DNA of 25,777 bases. Source: Promethearchaeota archaeon. Its GTDB lineage: Archaea > Asgardarchaeota > Lokiarchaeia > Sigynarchaeales > SOKP01. Below are positions 8,172-15,775 of the stretch, piece by piece. Both the position numbers and the translations under genes were made by a program. The stretch is taken from assembly GCA_019057735.1 (NCBI GenBank), contig JAHLWV010000008.1, forward strand, positions 1 to 25,777, read 5' to 3'. The notes beneath the pieces are model-generated. The model was not told the DNA's origin. It was given only the letters and a program-made list of their open reading frames with translations, and searched no databases. Numbering within the stretch: position 1 is the stretch's first letter; every line of letters begins with the position of its first letter.

Positions 8172-9839
8172 TTATATTTCACCTCCGTATGTGAAAATCT
8201 CTGCTCGTATTTGGTCGCTCGTAAAATGATGAATAATTATTGCGTTTTTTGGACAACTTGCACCACATAATCCGCATCCTTTACACATAACTTTGTTCAC
8301 TATAGCAGTATCTGTTTCTTCATCTTTTGTGATTGCGTTGTAGGGACAGATTCTAATACAAGCTTCGCACCCAATACATAATTCTGTTTTAACTTCTGCC
8401 GTTGACCCTTCTACTTCCAAATGATCTCTCCATAAAATTGTAGAAGCTCGCGAAGCGGCAGCATTTGCTTGACTCGTACTTTCAGCAATATCTGCTGGCC
8501 AATGTGCTGAGCCACAAACATAAACACCATCAGTAGCAAAATCGACTGGTCTTAATTTCACATGAGCTTCCAAAAAGAAGTTATTTTCTTCTAAGGGTAC
8601 TTTTAGCATTTTCGCAAGTACTTCCGAATCCTCGTTTGCAATAAGTGGAGTTGATAAAACTACGAGATCTTTCGGTATTTTAATATCTTGATTCAATAAG
8701 TCACTATACACATCTACTACATCTTTTTTAATAACAGGTGGCTTTTCAGGCAGATAATTTACAAATAGAATACCCATCTCTCTGGCTTTTCTATAATAAT
8801 TTTCATATACTGTCCCAGATGCTTGTATATCTCGAAACAATATAGTAATATGAGCGTTCGGATTTTTCTCTATTATTAACATAGCATTTTTAATAGCACT
8901 CATACAACAAATATTTGAGCAGTATCTTCTCTCCTCATTTCTACATCCTACGCACAATATCATAGTAATATTGTTGGCTTTAACTTGATCATTTTTTAAA
9001 AGACTTTCTAAATCCAACTGACTTATAATATTTTTTTTATCGTATCCAAAATATCCCTCCGGAGATAATGGAATAGCTCCAGTCGCAACGATAATTACCC
9101 CCGCATCTATATCAATGGTTTTTTTATTCTGTTTTATAACAACCTTATAATTTCCAACAAATCCAGAGACTTTCTCTATACTCGATGATTTGTAAATGTT
9201 TATGTTATCGTGAGATTCAATAATTTCTATATTCTCTAATAAATTTGATGCATCCTCATTGGATGGAAATACTTTGTTTAAAGACTTAAGAAGTCCTCCT
9301 AATTCTGATTCTTTTTCAATTAAGGATATTTCAAATCCTTGATTTCCTAAATTTAGCGCAGCAGTCATCCCAGCAATTCCCCCACCTATTACGACAGCTG
9401 AGTGTGTAACTGCAACTTTTATTCTTTCTAGTGGTTCAAGCAAAGCAGCTTTATGGACGCTCATTCTAATAAGATCCTTTGCTTTATCCGTTCCTTTTTC
9501 CGGTTCTTTCATGTGAACCCAGGAATCCTGATCTCTTATATTAACCATTTCGAATAAGTAAGGATTTATTCCGGCCTCTTGACAAATAGATCTAAATAAG
9601 GGTTCATGAGTTCTAGGAGAGCATGAAGCGACGATGACCCTGTTTAATTTACGTTCAACTATATTTTCCTTTATGTCAGTTAATCCTACCTCAGAACAAG
9701 TATAAAGATTATCAGTTGAATAAGTTACGTTAGGTAAAGTCCTTGCATAATCTGCTAACGAAGGAACATCTAATACACCCCCAATGTTAGTTCCACAATG
9801 ACATACAAATACACCAATTCTTATATCGTCGTTTGTCAT
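8172..9839 (-). CDS. HdrA/QmoB-like FAD iron-sulfur protein
   Basis: A 555-aa protein matching residues about 447-1008 of the downstream fusion. In order: HdrA N-terminal domain (GVFVCHCG at about 9-16, YTCS, VASCSPRTHEPLF at about 70-82), FAD domain (VVIGGGIAGMTAALNLGNQG, about 149-168), RRYCSNICC (about 304-312), HVKLRPVDFATDG, and a 2x[4Fe-4S] ferredoxin (Cys488/491/494/498 and 519/522/525/529). There is no inserted ferredoxin and no FPTNDC signature, so it resembles QmoB or the second HdrA of tandem pairs rather than a complete methanogen HdrA. Its ATG is 4 nt after the stop of the 431-aa gene. It ends at a TAA followed in the same frame by the MvhD-like sequence. Predicted role: electron relay and possible bifurcation with its neighbours. 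Confidence 0.9.
   Translation of the reverse strand: MTNDDIRIGVFVCHCGTNIGGVLDVPSLADYARTLPNVTYSTDNLYTCSEVGLTDIKENIVERKLNRVIVASCSPRTHEPLFRSICQEAGINPYLFEMVNIRDQDSWVHMKEPEKGTDKAKDLIRMSVHKAALLEPLERIKVAVTHSAVVIGGGIAGMTAALNLGNQGFEISLIEKESELGGLLKSLNKVFPSNEDASNLLENIEIIESHDNINIYKSSSIEKVSGFVGNYKVVIKQNKKTIDIDAGVIIVATGAIPLSPEGYFGYDKKNIISQLDLESLLKNDQVKANNITMILCVGCRNEERRYCSNICCMSAIKNAMLIIEKNPNAHITILFRDIQASGTVYENYYRKAREMGILFVNYLPEKPPVIKKDVVDVYSDLLNQDIKIPKDLVVLSTPLIANEDSEVLAKMLKVPLEENNFFLEAHVKLRPVDFATDGVYVCGSAHWPADIAESTSQANAAASRASTILWRDHLEVEGSTAEVKTELCIGCEACIRICPYNAITKDEETDTAIVNKVMCKGCGLCGASCPKNAIIIHHFTSDQIRAEIFTYGGEI
8180..8186 (-). promoter_or_regulatory. Ribosome-binding site supporting an ATT start
   Basis: On the minus strand GGAGGTG, a near-perfect anti-Shine-Dalgarno complement, lies inside the last codons of the 555-aa gene, 8 nt before ATT at 8171. 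The only conventional start nearby (TTG at 8150) is 29 nt away. The element therefore favours initiation at ATT over initiation at TTG, though the sequence also encodes Gly-Gly-Glu of the upstream protein. Confidence 0.5.
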
Positions 9840-9843
9840 TTAC

Positions 9844-11139
9844 CTACACCCTCATCACAATTTCAGCTGCTTTAGCTGCAGCTCCACTTGCATCAACTAC
9901 TGAGTTTGGAATATCCATTGGCGCTCTACAAGTGCCACAAAGGAAGATACCTTCTTTTGAGGATTTTTGTGGATGATAAGTCATACTCTTGAAAAAATTG
10001 GATTCATCTACACTTATGCCTAAAGTTTCTGACAATCTCACAGCGTCTTTTTTAGGAACCATACTCGTGGCTAAGACAACTAAGTCAAATTTTGGCTGTT
10101 TGACCTCAAATGTGTCTATATCTTCATAAAAAAGGATTGGATTTTTTTCTTCGTCTTGCAAAATTTTTGCTACTTTTCCTTTAATGTATTTAATTGCATA
10201 ATCGTCCGATCCTCTTTGAATATAATCTCGAAAACCCTTACCACCAGCTCTGAGATCAATATAAAATATCGTAGATTGAATGTTATCATTATGTTCAAAT
10301 GCAATCATAGCTTCTTTGGTTGTATACATACAACAACAAGAAGAACAATAAGGATTATTTTTTATATCCCGAGAACCAACACAGTTAAGAAAAGCTATAT
10401 TTTCTGGTTCTTTTTGATCAAAGGGTCGTGTTAAATGCCCTCCAAGGGGCCCTGATGCGCTTATCATCCGCTCAAATTCTAAAGAAGTTACAACATTTGG
10501 GAGCCGTCCATATCCTAAATAACTAATTGATGTAGGATCAAAAACATCATAACCCGTAGCAACGATGATAGACGCAATATTCAATTCAATTTCCTTATCT
10601 TCTTGTTCGAAATCTATGGCTTCTCTCTCGCAAACTTTTTCGCAGATTCGACAAGCTGATTTTGTGAACCATAGACATTTCTCTTTGTCAATAGACATAA
10701 TAGCTGGAACTCCTTGAACATAATCAATATAAATTGCCCTACGTTTTCTTAATTGCATATCAAAATCATCTAATACTCTCATAGGGCATTTTTCAACGCA
10801 GACTCCGCAGTTAATACACTCATCTTCTTTAACATACCGGGCTTGTTTTAAGACTTTAACCGTAAAATTTCCAGCAGAACCCTCAACACTCTGAATTTCA
10901 GAGAGCGTATGCAGAGTTATATTTGGATGCCGAGAACACTCTGCAAGTTTTGGAGCTAAAATACATATCGAGCAATCATTCGTTGGGAAAGTCTTGTCTA
11001 GTTGAGCCATTCTTCCCCCTATACACGCATTCTTCTCAATTAACTCAACTTTAATACCTCTTTCAGCTAAATCTAATGAAGCTTGAATTCCAGCGATTCC
11101 TGCTCCAATTACCATAACATTTTGTATTTTCTTGGTCAA
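9844..11139 (-). CDS. HdrA/QmoA-like FAD protein with inserted ferredoxin
   Basis: A 431-aa protein that corresponds to residues 1-430 of the fusion. It begins directly with the FAD domain (VIGAGIAGIQASLDL, about 10-24), has the HdrA cysteine signature TFPTNDCSICILAPKL (about 50-65), an inserted ferredoxin (Cys108/111/114/118), a second cluster motif with wide spacing (Cys155, then Cys163/166/170), NPYCSSCCC (about 262-270) and an EGIFLCGTCRAP C-terminal FAD segment. It lacks the HdrA N-terminal domain, which begins the next gene. Start: TTG at 11139, 7 nt after GGTG; a later ATG would cut into the FAD strand. It is the first gene of the operon and probably forms a heteromer with the 555-aa protein, like QmoA with QmoB. 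Confidence 0.88.
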   Translation of the reverse strand: MTKKIQNVMVIGAGIAGIQASLDLAERGIKVELIEKNACIGGRMAQLDKTFPTNDCSICILAPKLAECSRHPNITLHTLSEIQSVEGSAGNFTVKVLKQARYVKEDECINCGVCVEKCPMRVLDDFDMQLRKRRAIYIDYVQGVPAIMSIDKEKCLWFTKSACRICEKVCEREAIDFEQEDKEIELNIASIIVATGYDVFDPTSISYLGYGRLPNVVTSLEFERMISASGPLGGHLTRPFDQKEPENIAFLNCVGSRDIKNNPYCSSCCCMYTTKEAMIAFEHNDNIQSTIFYIDLRAGGKGFRDYIQRGSDDYAIKYIKGKVAKILQDEEKNPILFYEDIDTFEVKQPKFDLVVLATSMVPKKDAVRLSETLGISVDESNFFKSMTYHPQKSSKEGIFLCGTCRAPMDIPNSVVDASGAAAKAAEIVMRV

Positions 11140-11184
11140 TTGATTACACCAAATGCGAACAAAGATAATTTATGGAAAGTATAG

Positions 11185-11193
11185 AATTTAAAT
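11185..11193 (-). promoter_or_regulatory. Candidate TATA box of the redox operon
   Basis: A TTTAAAT core about 50 nt before the TTG start at 11139; a transcript starting about 25 nt downstream would have a roughly 20-nt leader that contains the GGTG ribosome-binding element. The core is palindromic, so orientation rests on position only. Confidence 0.35.
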
Positions 11194-11457
11194 CCTTTTT
11201 TAGATTAATAACAATAATAATAATTTTTTCTTACTATTTTTTTTTGAAATATCTGCTTTGTTATTTTTCTTTCATATCCTTACAATAAATATATTAAAAC
11301 CGATTATGATATATAAAATTATTATTAATTTAAATAAAAAAGTGTGAATTTATTAAGATAATCATTAAAAAAATACGGAAAAATGTATTCTATTAAAACA
11401 AATTTACTGAAATCAAGAAATATTTTTATATTCTTCGTTGAATATATTAATTTAGAT

Positions 11458-11481
11458 AGGTAATCTTATAACTAATTACCT
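11458..11481. repeat. Inverted repeat, candidate operator
   Basis: AGGTAAT and its exact reverse complement ATTACCT flank a 10-nt AT-rich spacer. The arms are 7 bp each and contain the few G/C bases of this stretch. The site lies about 55 bp upstream of the FrhB-gene TATA candidate. The symmetry fits a dimeric regulator site, possibly for an Lrp-type protein; this is inference. Confidence 0.35.
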
Positions 11482-11533
11482 TAATTTTATTTATAGTAAG
11501 TAGAAGTTTAATTTCCAATTTTGAATCTTAAAA

Positions 11534-11543
11534 AATATATAAT
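11534..11543 (+). promoter_or_regulatory. Candidate TATA box of the FrhB-family gene
   Basis: AATATATAAT centred about 33 nt before the GTG start at 11571, following a run of A. The spacing predicts a transcript with a very short leader. Confidence 0.4.
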
Positions 11544-11570
11544 AACAAATAATTGTAAAAGATATTATAG

Positions 11571-12707
11571 GTGTTACGAGATTTGACAGAAGATCGATTC
11601 CATACTGAAAAGGAAGTAGAACCTAAATCCTTTAAAGATCTTATAAAAGAAGTTCATGAAAAAGGAATTTGTGGAGAATGTGGAGGATGTGTTAGTTTTT
11701 GTTCAGCTGCGGAAATAGGAGCAATTGACATCTCTACAAGTGGTTTACCTTATTATTCAAATGAAGATAATTGCCTTCATTGTGGCATTTGCTATTTAAT
11801 CTGCCCCGAAATTCACGAATTAGACCAAGAATTAAACGAGAAATATAATTTCAAACTCCCAATAGGTAGTTGGACTAAAATCGCCACAGCTCAAGCGAGT
11901 GATCCTCAGATACAAAAGTTTGCTACTGATGGAGGAGTGGTTACAGCAATACTGATTGCCTTATTAGAAAATAATTTAATTGATGCAGCGATTGTATCAA
12001 AAAAAATAGGTCCATTTCAAAGAACACCTTTCTTTGCTAAAAATAAGCAAGATATTATAGACGCGATAGGCACATTCTACAACGTAGAAGGCCCTGTTTC
12101 AGAGTTAGGAAAATATAATACTTTCGTTCCAACTATTACAGAATTGAAAAAAGTAGTTGGTTCTGACAAAATGAAGCTGGCAGTCGTTGGAGTTCCTTGT
12201 CAAATTCATTCCATAAGAAAAATGCAAGAGTTAAAAATAATTCCAGCTCATGTAGTCGAATACACATTGGGGTTATTTTGTTTCGAGAATTTTAAATTTA
12301 ACGACGCTGCTAGAGCGAGAATTGAAGAAAGATTTAATTTTTCTTTTAACGATGTTGAAAAGATGAATATTAAGGAAAACTTGATTATATATCTCAAAAA
12401 TAGGGATAAGCCACTGACGATAGAATTTTCAGAGTTACAAGATGTTATGAGAAATGCATGTAGGGTATGTGAAAATTTTACTAATTATTACGCAGATATT
12501 TCTTTTGGCGGTATAGCCTCTAAACAAGGATTAACAACAACTTTAATTCGCACTAAAGCTGGAGAGAAAATATATAACCTTGCTTTAAATAAAGGCTATA
12601 TTAAAGAACCTGCTGAATTAAATACTTCCATCGAAAAATCTAAAATTATTGCTCAAATCATTAGTTTTAGCAAGAATAAATCAAGAAGAGCAGAAGAATA
12701 TAGATAG
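11571..12707 (+). CDS. FrhB/FdhB-family F420-type oxidoreductase beta subunit
   Basis: A 378-aa member of the coenzyme F420 hydrogenase/dehydrogenase beta subunit family, which holds FAD and iron-sulfur clusters and exchanges electrons with F420H2. The N-terminus carries two [4Fe-4S] motifs: Cys34/37/40/44 (CGECGGCVSFC) and Cys68/71/74/78 (CLHCGICYLIC). The FrhB core follows: DGGVVTAILIALLE (about 125-138), VVGVPCQIHSIRKM, and the Cys pair in CRVCENFTNYYADISFGG. The start is GTG at 11571; the next ATG is inside the ferredoxin region. It is transcribed away from the HdrA operon across a shared control region, so it may be the F420-linked electron entry or exit for that complex. F420 use is a family-based inference; some relatives reduce ferredoxin-linked substrates, sulfite or glutamate-synthase partners. 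Confidence 0.85.
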   Translation: MLRDLTEDRFHTEKEVEPKSFKDLIKEVHEKGICGECGGCVSFCSAAEIGAIDISTSGLPYYSNEDNCLHCGICYLICPEIHELDQELNEKYNFKLPIGSWTKIATAQASDPQIQKFATDGGVVTAILIALLENNLIDAAIVSKKIGPFQRTPFFAKNKQDIIDAIGTFYNVEGPVSELGKYNTFVPTITELKKVVGSDKMKLAVVGVPCQIHSIRKMQELKIIPAHVVEYTLGLFCFENFKFNDAARARIEERFNFSFNDVEKMNIKENLIIYLKNRDKPLTIEFSELQDVMRNACRVCENFTNYYADISFGGIASKQGLTTTLIRTKAGEKIYNLALNKGYIKEPAELNTSIEKSKIIAQIISFSKNKSRRAEEYR

Positions 12708-12986
12708 ATTTTGATATTAACCTCGGTGTTTTTTGGGTAAAAAATTTTACTGGTGTAAAACAGTTCGAGACCCATTTCTTGGTTGCTTCAAATCTATTTT
12801 TTATGGCCTATGACAGATTTTTATCTTCTGATTTAATTTTCCTAATACTTCAAATTTATATTATCCATATATTAATGCTAAATAAAAAGCTAATTAAGTT
12901 AATAATCAAGTAATAAAAACACTTTCAATTATAGACCGGCAAAAGCTTCATTTGGTATCGTTTGTTTAAAAGTAGAGCTAACAATC

Positions 12987-13667
12987 ATGAAAATTACAGT
13001 ATCAGGTCCAACCCAAAGCGGTAAATCGAGTTTTATTAAATATTTTGACGACAAGGCATTAAATGTAGAAGCAAAAGCCAGAGATAATAAATATTACACC
13101 GTTGGAATGGACTTAGGAATTGTAAAATTAAATGGATTTGATGTCTTTTTGTTTGGCACTCCCGGTTTATTAAGGTTTAATGTTATGAGAGATGTAGTAG
13201 CCCGAGGAGCTGATGGTCTTGTTTTTTTATTTGATGCGGCCCACCCCGAAAAAGATGAGGATGCTATAATTATTCTAAATTCTCTTCGAAAAACCATAGG
13301 GCTTGATACTCCTATAGTTTATTTGGCCAATAAACAAGATATTGCTGGAGCTAGACATAGCGAGATAGTAAGATCTCTAAACTATTTAAGAGACGACGCA
13401 ATGATTTTTCCAACAAGTACACGGACGGGAGAGAATTTGAACGAAGCTCTCAAATATCTTGTGAATCAAATTTTTGATCATTACTCTTCTCTCCTTACGG
13501 TGCTTCGCTCGTATGAAACTGATATTGAGGGATTAGCAGCAAAACTGAGCAAAAACGCTGTTGAAATGAGGGATTTATTAAATAATCTAGAAATAAAAAG
13601 ATTTATTGAAGTTGATAGATTAAAACGGACTTACAAAGTAAAACAGGGACTAAAACTCTTGATATAG
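12987..13667 (+). CDS. Small Ras-like GTPase, COG2229 type
   Basis: 226 aa. The nucleotide-binding motifs are complete: G1 GPTQSGKS (residues 7-14), switch I Thr38, G3 GTPG (57-60), G4 NKQD (115-118) and G5 TST (143-145). Gly instead of Asp at the first G3 position, in the context LFGTPG followed by RF, is the habit of the archaeal/bacterial COG2229 family related to MglA and Rag proteins. The residue after GTPG, where relatives and Ras have the catalytic Gln, is Leu61. After about residue 165 comes a helical extension ending in LKRTYKVKQGLKLLI. There is no lipidation motif. A cytoplasmic molecular switch is likely; its partner is unknown. It stands alone between the FrhB gene and the convergent PEPCK gene. 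Confidence 0.85.
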   Translation: MKITVSGPTQSGKSSFIKYFDDKALNVEAKARDNKYYTVGMDLGIVKLNGFDVFLFGTPGLLRFNVMRDVVARGADGLVFLFDAAHPEKDEDAIIILNSLRKTIGLDTPIVYLANKQDIAGARHSEIVRSLNYLRDDAMIFPTSTRTGENLNEALKYLVNQIFDHYSSLLTVLRSYETDIEGLAAKLSKNAVEMRDLLNNLEIKRFIEVDRLKRTYKVKQGLKLLI

Positions 13668-13714
13668 AGTTTTTCATTATTTCCTTTTGAATATTATATT
13701 TCCTCTAATAATAG

Positions 13715-15604
13715 TTAGACTAGTTCAAAGGGATTAATTTCTTCTTTACCCGTTTTTTTTAGCAAACCATTTAATCTTGAGCGTTGCATAAGAAGAGTAT
13801 CCCAGAAAAATTTAGGAATTTCTTTTTCTGTTTTATACATTGCCTCAATGCGGTTTAGTTTTTCGAGCAAAAAATTAATTTTTATTGTAAATTGCTCAAT
13901 GTATTCATCTTTGGAATAATCTTTATTTAGCTCTATTCTAAATAACATCTTAATGTCTTCGTATTTAGGTAAATAACCAATTGCTGTTTTAATTGCCTCA
14001 AAATCTCCTCTAGTACGCCCTTCCGCCCATATAACCCAAACTTTTTTGTCTAATATAGCATTTAAATATTTCCCGTCTTTACTTTTAAGAAAGTAGTTAG
14101 TAGAGAATACTTGTGGGCAGTGTTTCAATTTTTTTCCAAAAATATTGTGGTTGTTTAAGTATTTCCCAAGAGGAACTACTAAGAAATCAAGGTTTGCCAT
14201 CGGGCTTGCTTTTCTAAGGCCAGTTGCTCCAAGAGTTGCTGAAGTCGTTTCAGATTCTATTGAAGCGCCTAAAAAAATCCCGTGCTCCCAGTTTAAGCTT
14301 TCTAGAATAGGAGGCATTGTATCAGAATCTCTTCCCCCATAAAATATTCCGTGTATGGGTACACCATTAGGATCATTTAATTTTGGATCACAATTTAATA
14401 GATCGGTAAGATTGATTGTATAGCGAGCATTTGGATGAGCAAAAGGTACGATGTTTCCTTTTTCATCTGAAATTCCATCGTTCCATTGTCCGAAATAGTT
14501 AAGACCATCTTTAGGATGCTCAACGCCCATACCGAGCCAGTAAGGCTCCCCATCTTTTACGAGAACATTAGAAAAAATTAATTCTCTTGGTGTTGTGAGA
14601 GCTTCATAAATTACGGGATCGTTTTTCGCATTTACATCTTTTATAATCCCAAAAATTCCCTTCTCAATGTTAACAGCATGAGCAAATCCATCGTCCCAGG
14701 CTCGTAAAAATGCGATATCATCACCAACAATTAGTTGACCAGGAAGCATTGCGGTAGAAGTTTTTCCACATGCACTTGGGAAAGCACCGGTAAAATAAGT
14801 TACCCGATTTTTACCCTTTGGGCGAACTCCTAATATAAAATAGTGTTCCGTCAGCCAATCTTCGTTATTTGCTTTATATATTGCTAATCTTAAAGCTAAC
14901 TTCTTTAATCCAAGAGAATTACCTGCGTATTGATTATTAACAGATAGAACGCATGATTCTTGGAGATCTATGTATATTCGCCTTTTGTCAATGTTTTTAG
15001 TAACAGGAGGATTACCAACAAGCTCTCCAGCAGAATGAACAAAGTAAAAGAAATTATCAGATCCATTTAATTCTTTGAATTCTTCGTATCCTTTTCTGTA
15101 CAAAAGGTCTTCAGAATGAGCGACATAGAATGAATCCGTGAGTTGTAAAGCTCCGATAGTAAATTTTGAATTAATAGGTCCAAGGCAAAAAAATCTTACT
15201 AAACATTCTTTCCCTTTCATACACCCATCCATAATTTCTAATATTTCTTCAAGTCCTTCATCTCTATTCATCGTGTTAATCCAAGGGCTCCTATATTCTC
15301 CTTTTGGGATTAAAACTTTAGTGTTTCCTTTATCTCTTGCTTGATCATAGAAGCTATCATAGTGAACTGTGTGCCCCTTTATATTGAGAGTACATTCTTC
15401 TCGAATAGAAAGAGTTTTTTGGAAAATGTATTCAATATCCTCTTTAGCGTCAGAAATTACGGTTATTTTGCTAGGTTTGCACAAATCTGCGTATTGTTTT
15501 ATAATTTTTAAAACGTGATCATTCTTTAAAAAAAATAATTTTTTGATATCTTGCTGAGATATTTTTTTACCAATAGATCGTGCAAATTCTTCATTAAATT
15601 TCAT
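13715..15604 (-). CDS. pckG: Phosphoenolpyruvate carboxykinase (GTP)
   Basis: A 629-aa GTP-type PEPCK, converting oxaloacetate plus GTP to PEP, CO2 and GDP (gluconeogenesis, or the reverse as an anaplerotic step). The P-loop with its reactive cysteine is clear: GAFPSACGKTSTAML (about 273-287), followed by GDDIAFL (about 294-300) and the VNIEKGIFGI segment. Later motifs GIFLGASIESETTSA and the N-terminal YRSPW also match the family. Length agrees with GTP-type enzymes (about 600-630 aa). The ATG at 15604 is preceded by an A/T-only leader (TTTATAAATTT) without a Shine-Dalgarno sequence, so it may be leaderless. A 40-bp tandem repeat lies just upstream. It ends 47 bases from the convergent GTPase gene. 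Confidence 0.93.
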   Translation of the reverse strand: MKFNEEFARSIGKKISQQDIKKLFFLKNDHVLKIIKQYADLCKPSKITVISDAKEDIEYIFQKTLSIREECTLNIKGHTVHYDSFYDQARDKGNTKVLIPKGEYRSPWINTMNRDEGLEEILEIMDGCMKGKECLVRFFCLGPINSKFTIGALQLTDSFYVAHSEDLLYRKGYEEFKELNGSDNFFYFVHSAGELVGNPPVTKNIDKRRIYIDLQESCVLSVNNQYAGNSLGLKKLALRLAIYKANNEDWLTEHYFILGVRPKGKNRVTYFTGAFPSACGKTSTAMLPGQLIVGDDIAFLRAWDDGFAHAVNIEKGIFGIIKDVNAKNDPVIYEALTTPRELIFSNVLVKDGEPYWLGMGVEHPKDGLNYFGQWNDGISDEKGNIVPFAHPNARYTINLTDLLNCDPKLNDPNGVPIHGIFYGGRDSDTMPPILESLNWEHGIFLGASIESETTSATLGATGLRKASPMANLDFLVVPLGKYLNNHNIFGKKLKHCPQVFSTNYFLKSKDGKYLNAILDKKVWVIWAEGRTRGDFEAIKTAIGYLPKYEDIKMLFRIELNKDYSKDEYIEQFTIKINFLLEKLNRIEAMYKTEKEIPKFFWDTLLMQRSRLNGLLKKTGKEEINPFELV

Positions 15605-15643
15605 AAATTTATAAATCTATAAATTTTATTATTGAAAATAATA

Positions 15644-15720
15644 CTTTCTAAATCCTAGCATTACTAAAAAATTTTCACAAAGCCTTTCTAAATCCTAACA
15701 ATACTAAAAAATTTTCACAA
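15644..15720. repeat. Tandem direct repeat, 2 copies with 40-bp period
   Basis: A 37-bp unit beginning CTTTCTAAATCCTA and ending AAAAAATTTTCACAA occurs at 15644-15680 and again at 15684-15720, with two mismatches between copies and 3-bp unrelated spacers. It lies 40-116 bp upstream of the PEPCK start and downstream of the thermosome gene. The position suggests duplicated regulator sites for pckG, but replication slippage without function is equally possible. Confidence 0.85.
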
Positions 15721-15735
15721 ATACTAGGGTTTAAA

Positions 15736-15757
15736 ATTAAAAAAAATAAAAAAAATA
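15736..15757 (-). terminator. T-rich terminator of the thermosome gene
   Basis: About 20 bases after the thermosome stop the minus strand reads as two runs of seven to eight T separated by an A, the pattern of archaeal intrinsic termination. It would separate the thermosome transcript from the PEPCK promoter region. Confidence 0.5.
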
Positions 15758-15775
15758 GAATATTAAATCAAATTA

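Larger units (their letters stand above)
11140..11570. other. 431-bp gene-free divergent promoter region
   Basis: The region separates the minus-strand redox operon from the plus-strand FrhB-family gene. It is strongly AT-rich, has many stop codons in all frames, and shows no coding frame or RNA gene that I can recognise. It holds TATA-like boxes close to both genes and an inverted repeat at 11458-11481. It is the longest gene-free stretch in the window, which fits a control region serving both transcripts. Confidence 0.6.

Noticed and set aside
8172..8174. The in-frame TAA as a selenocysteine or pyrrolysine codon
   Set aside because: Those use TGA and TAG. TAA is not known to encode either, and the aligned residue in the fused copy is Phe, so special-amino-acid recoding is not supported.
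11140..11570. Possible small RNA or CRISPR leader in the long AT-rich gap
   Set aside because: No repeat-spacer pattern, no clear C/D or K-turn boxes and no stable GC-rich hairpin were seen; a promoter region explains it adequately.
12755..12785. GTTCGAGAC resembling a tRNA T-loop between the FrhB and GTPase genes
   Set aside because: The flanking bases do not form a T-stem, and no acceptor or anticodon stem can be drawn around it.
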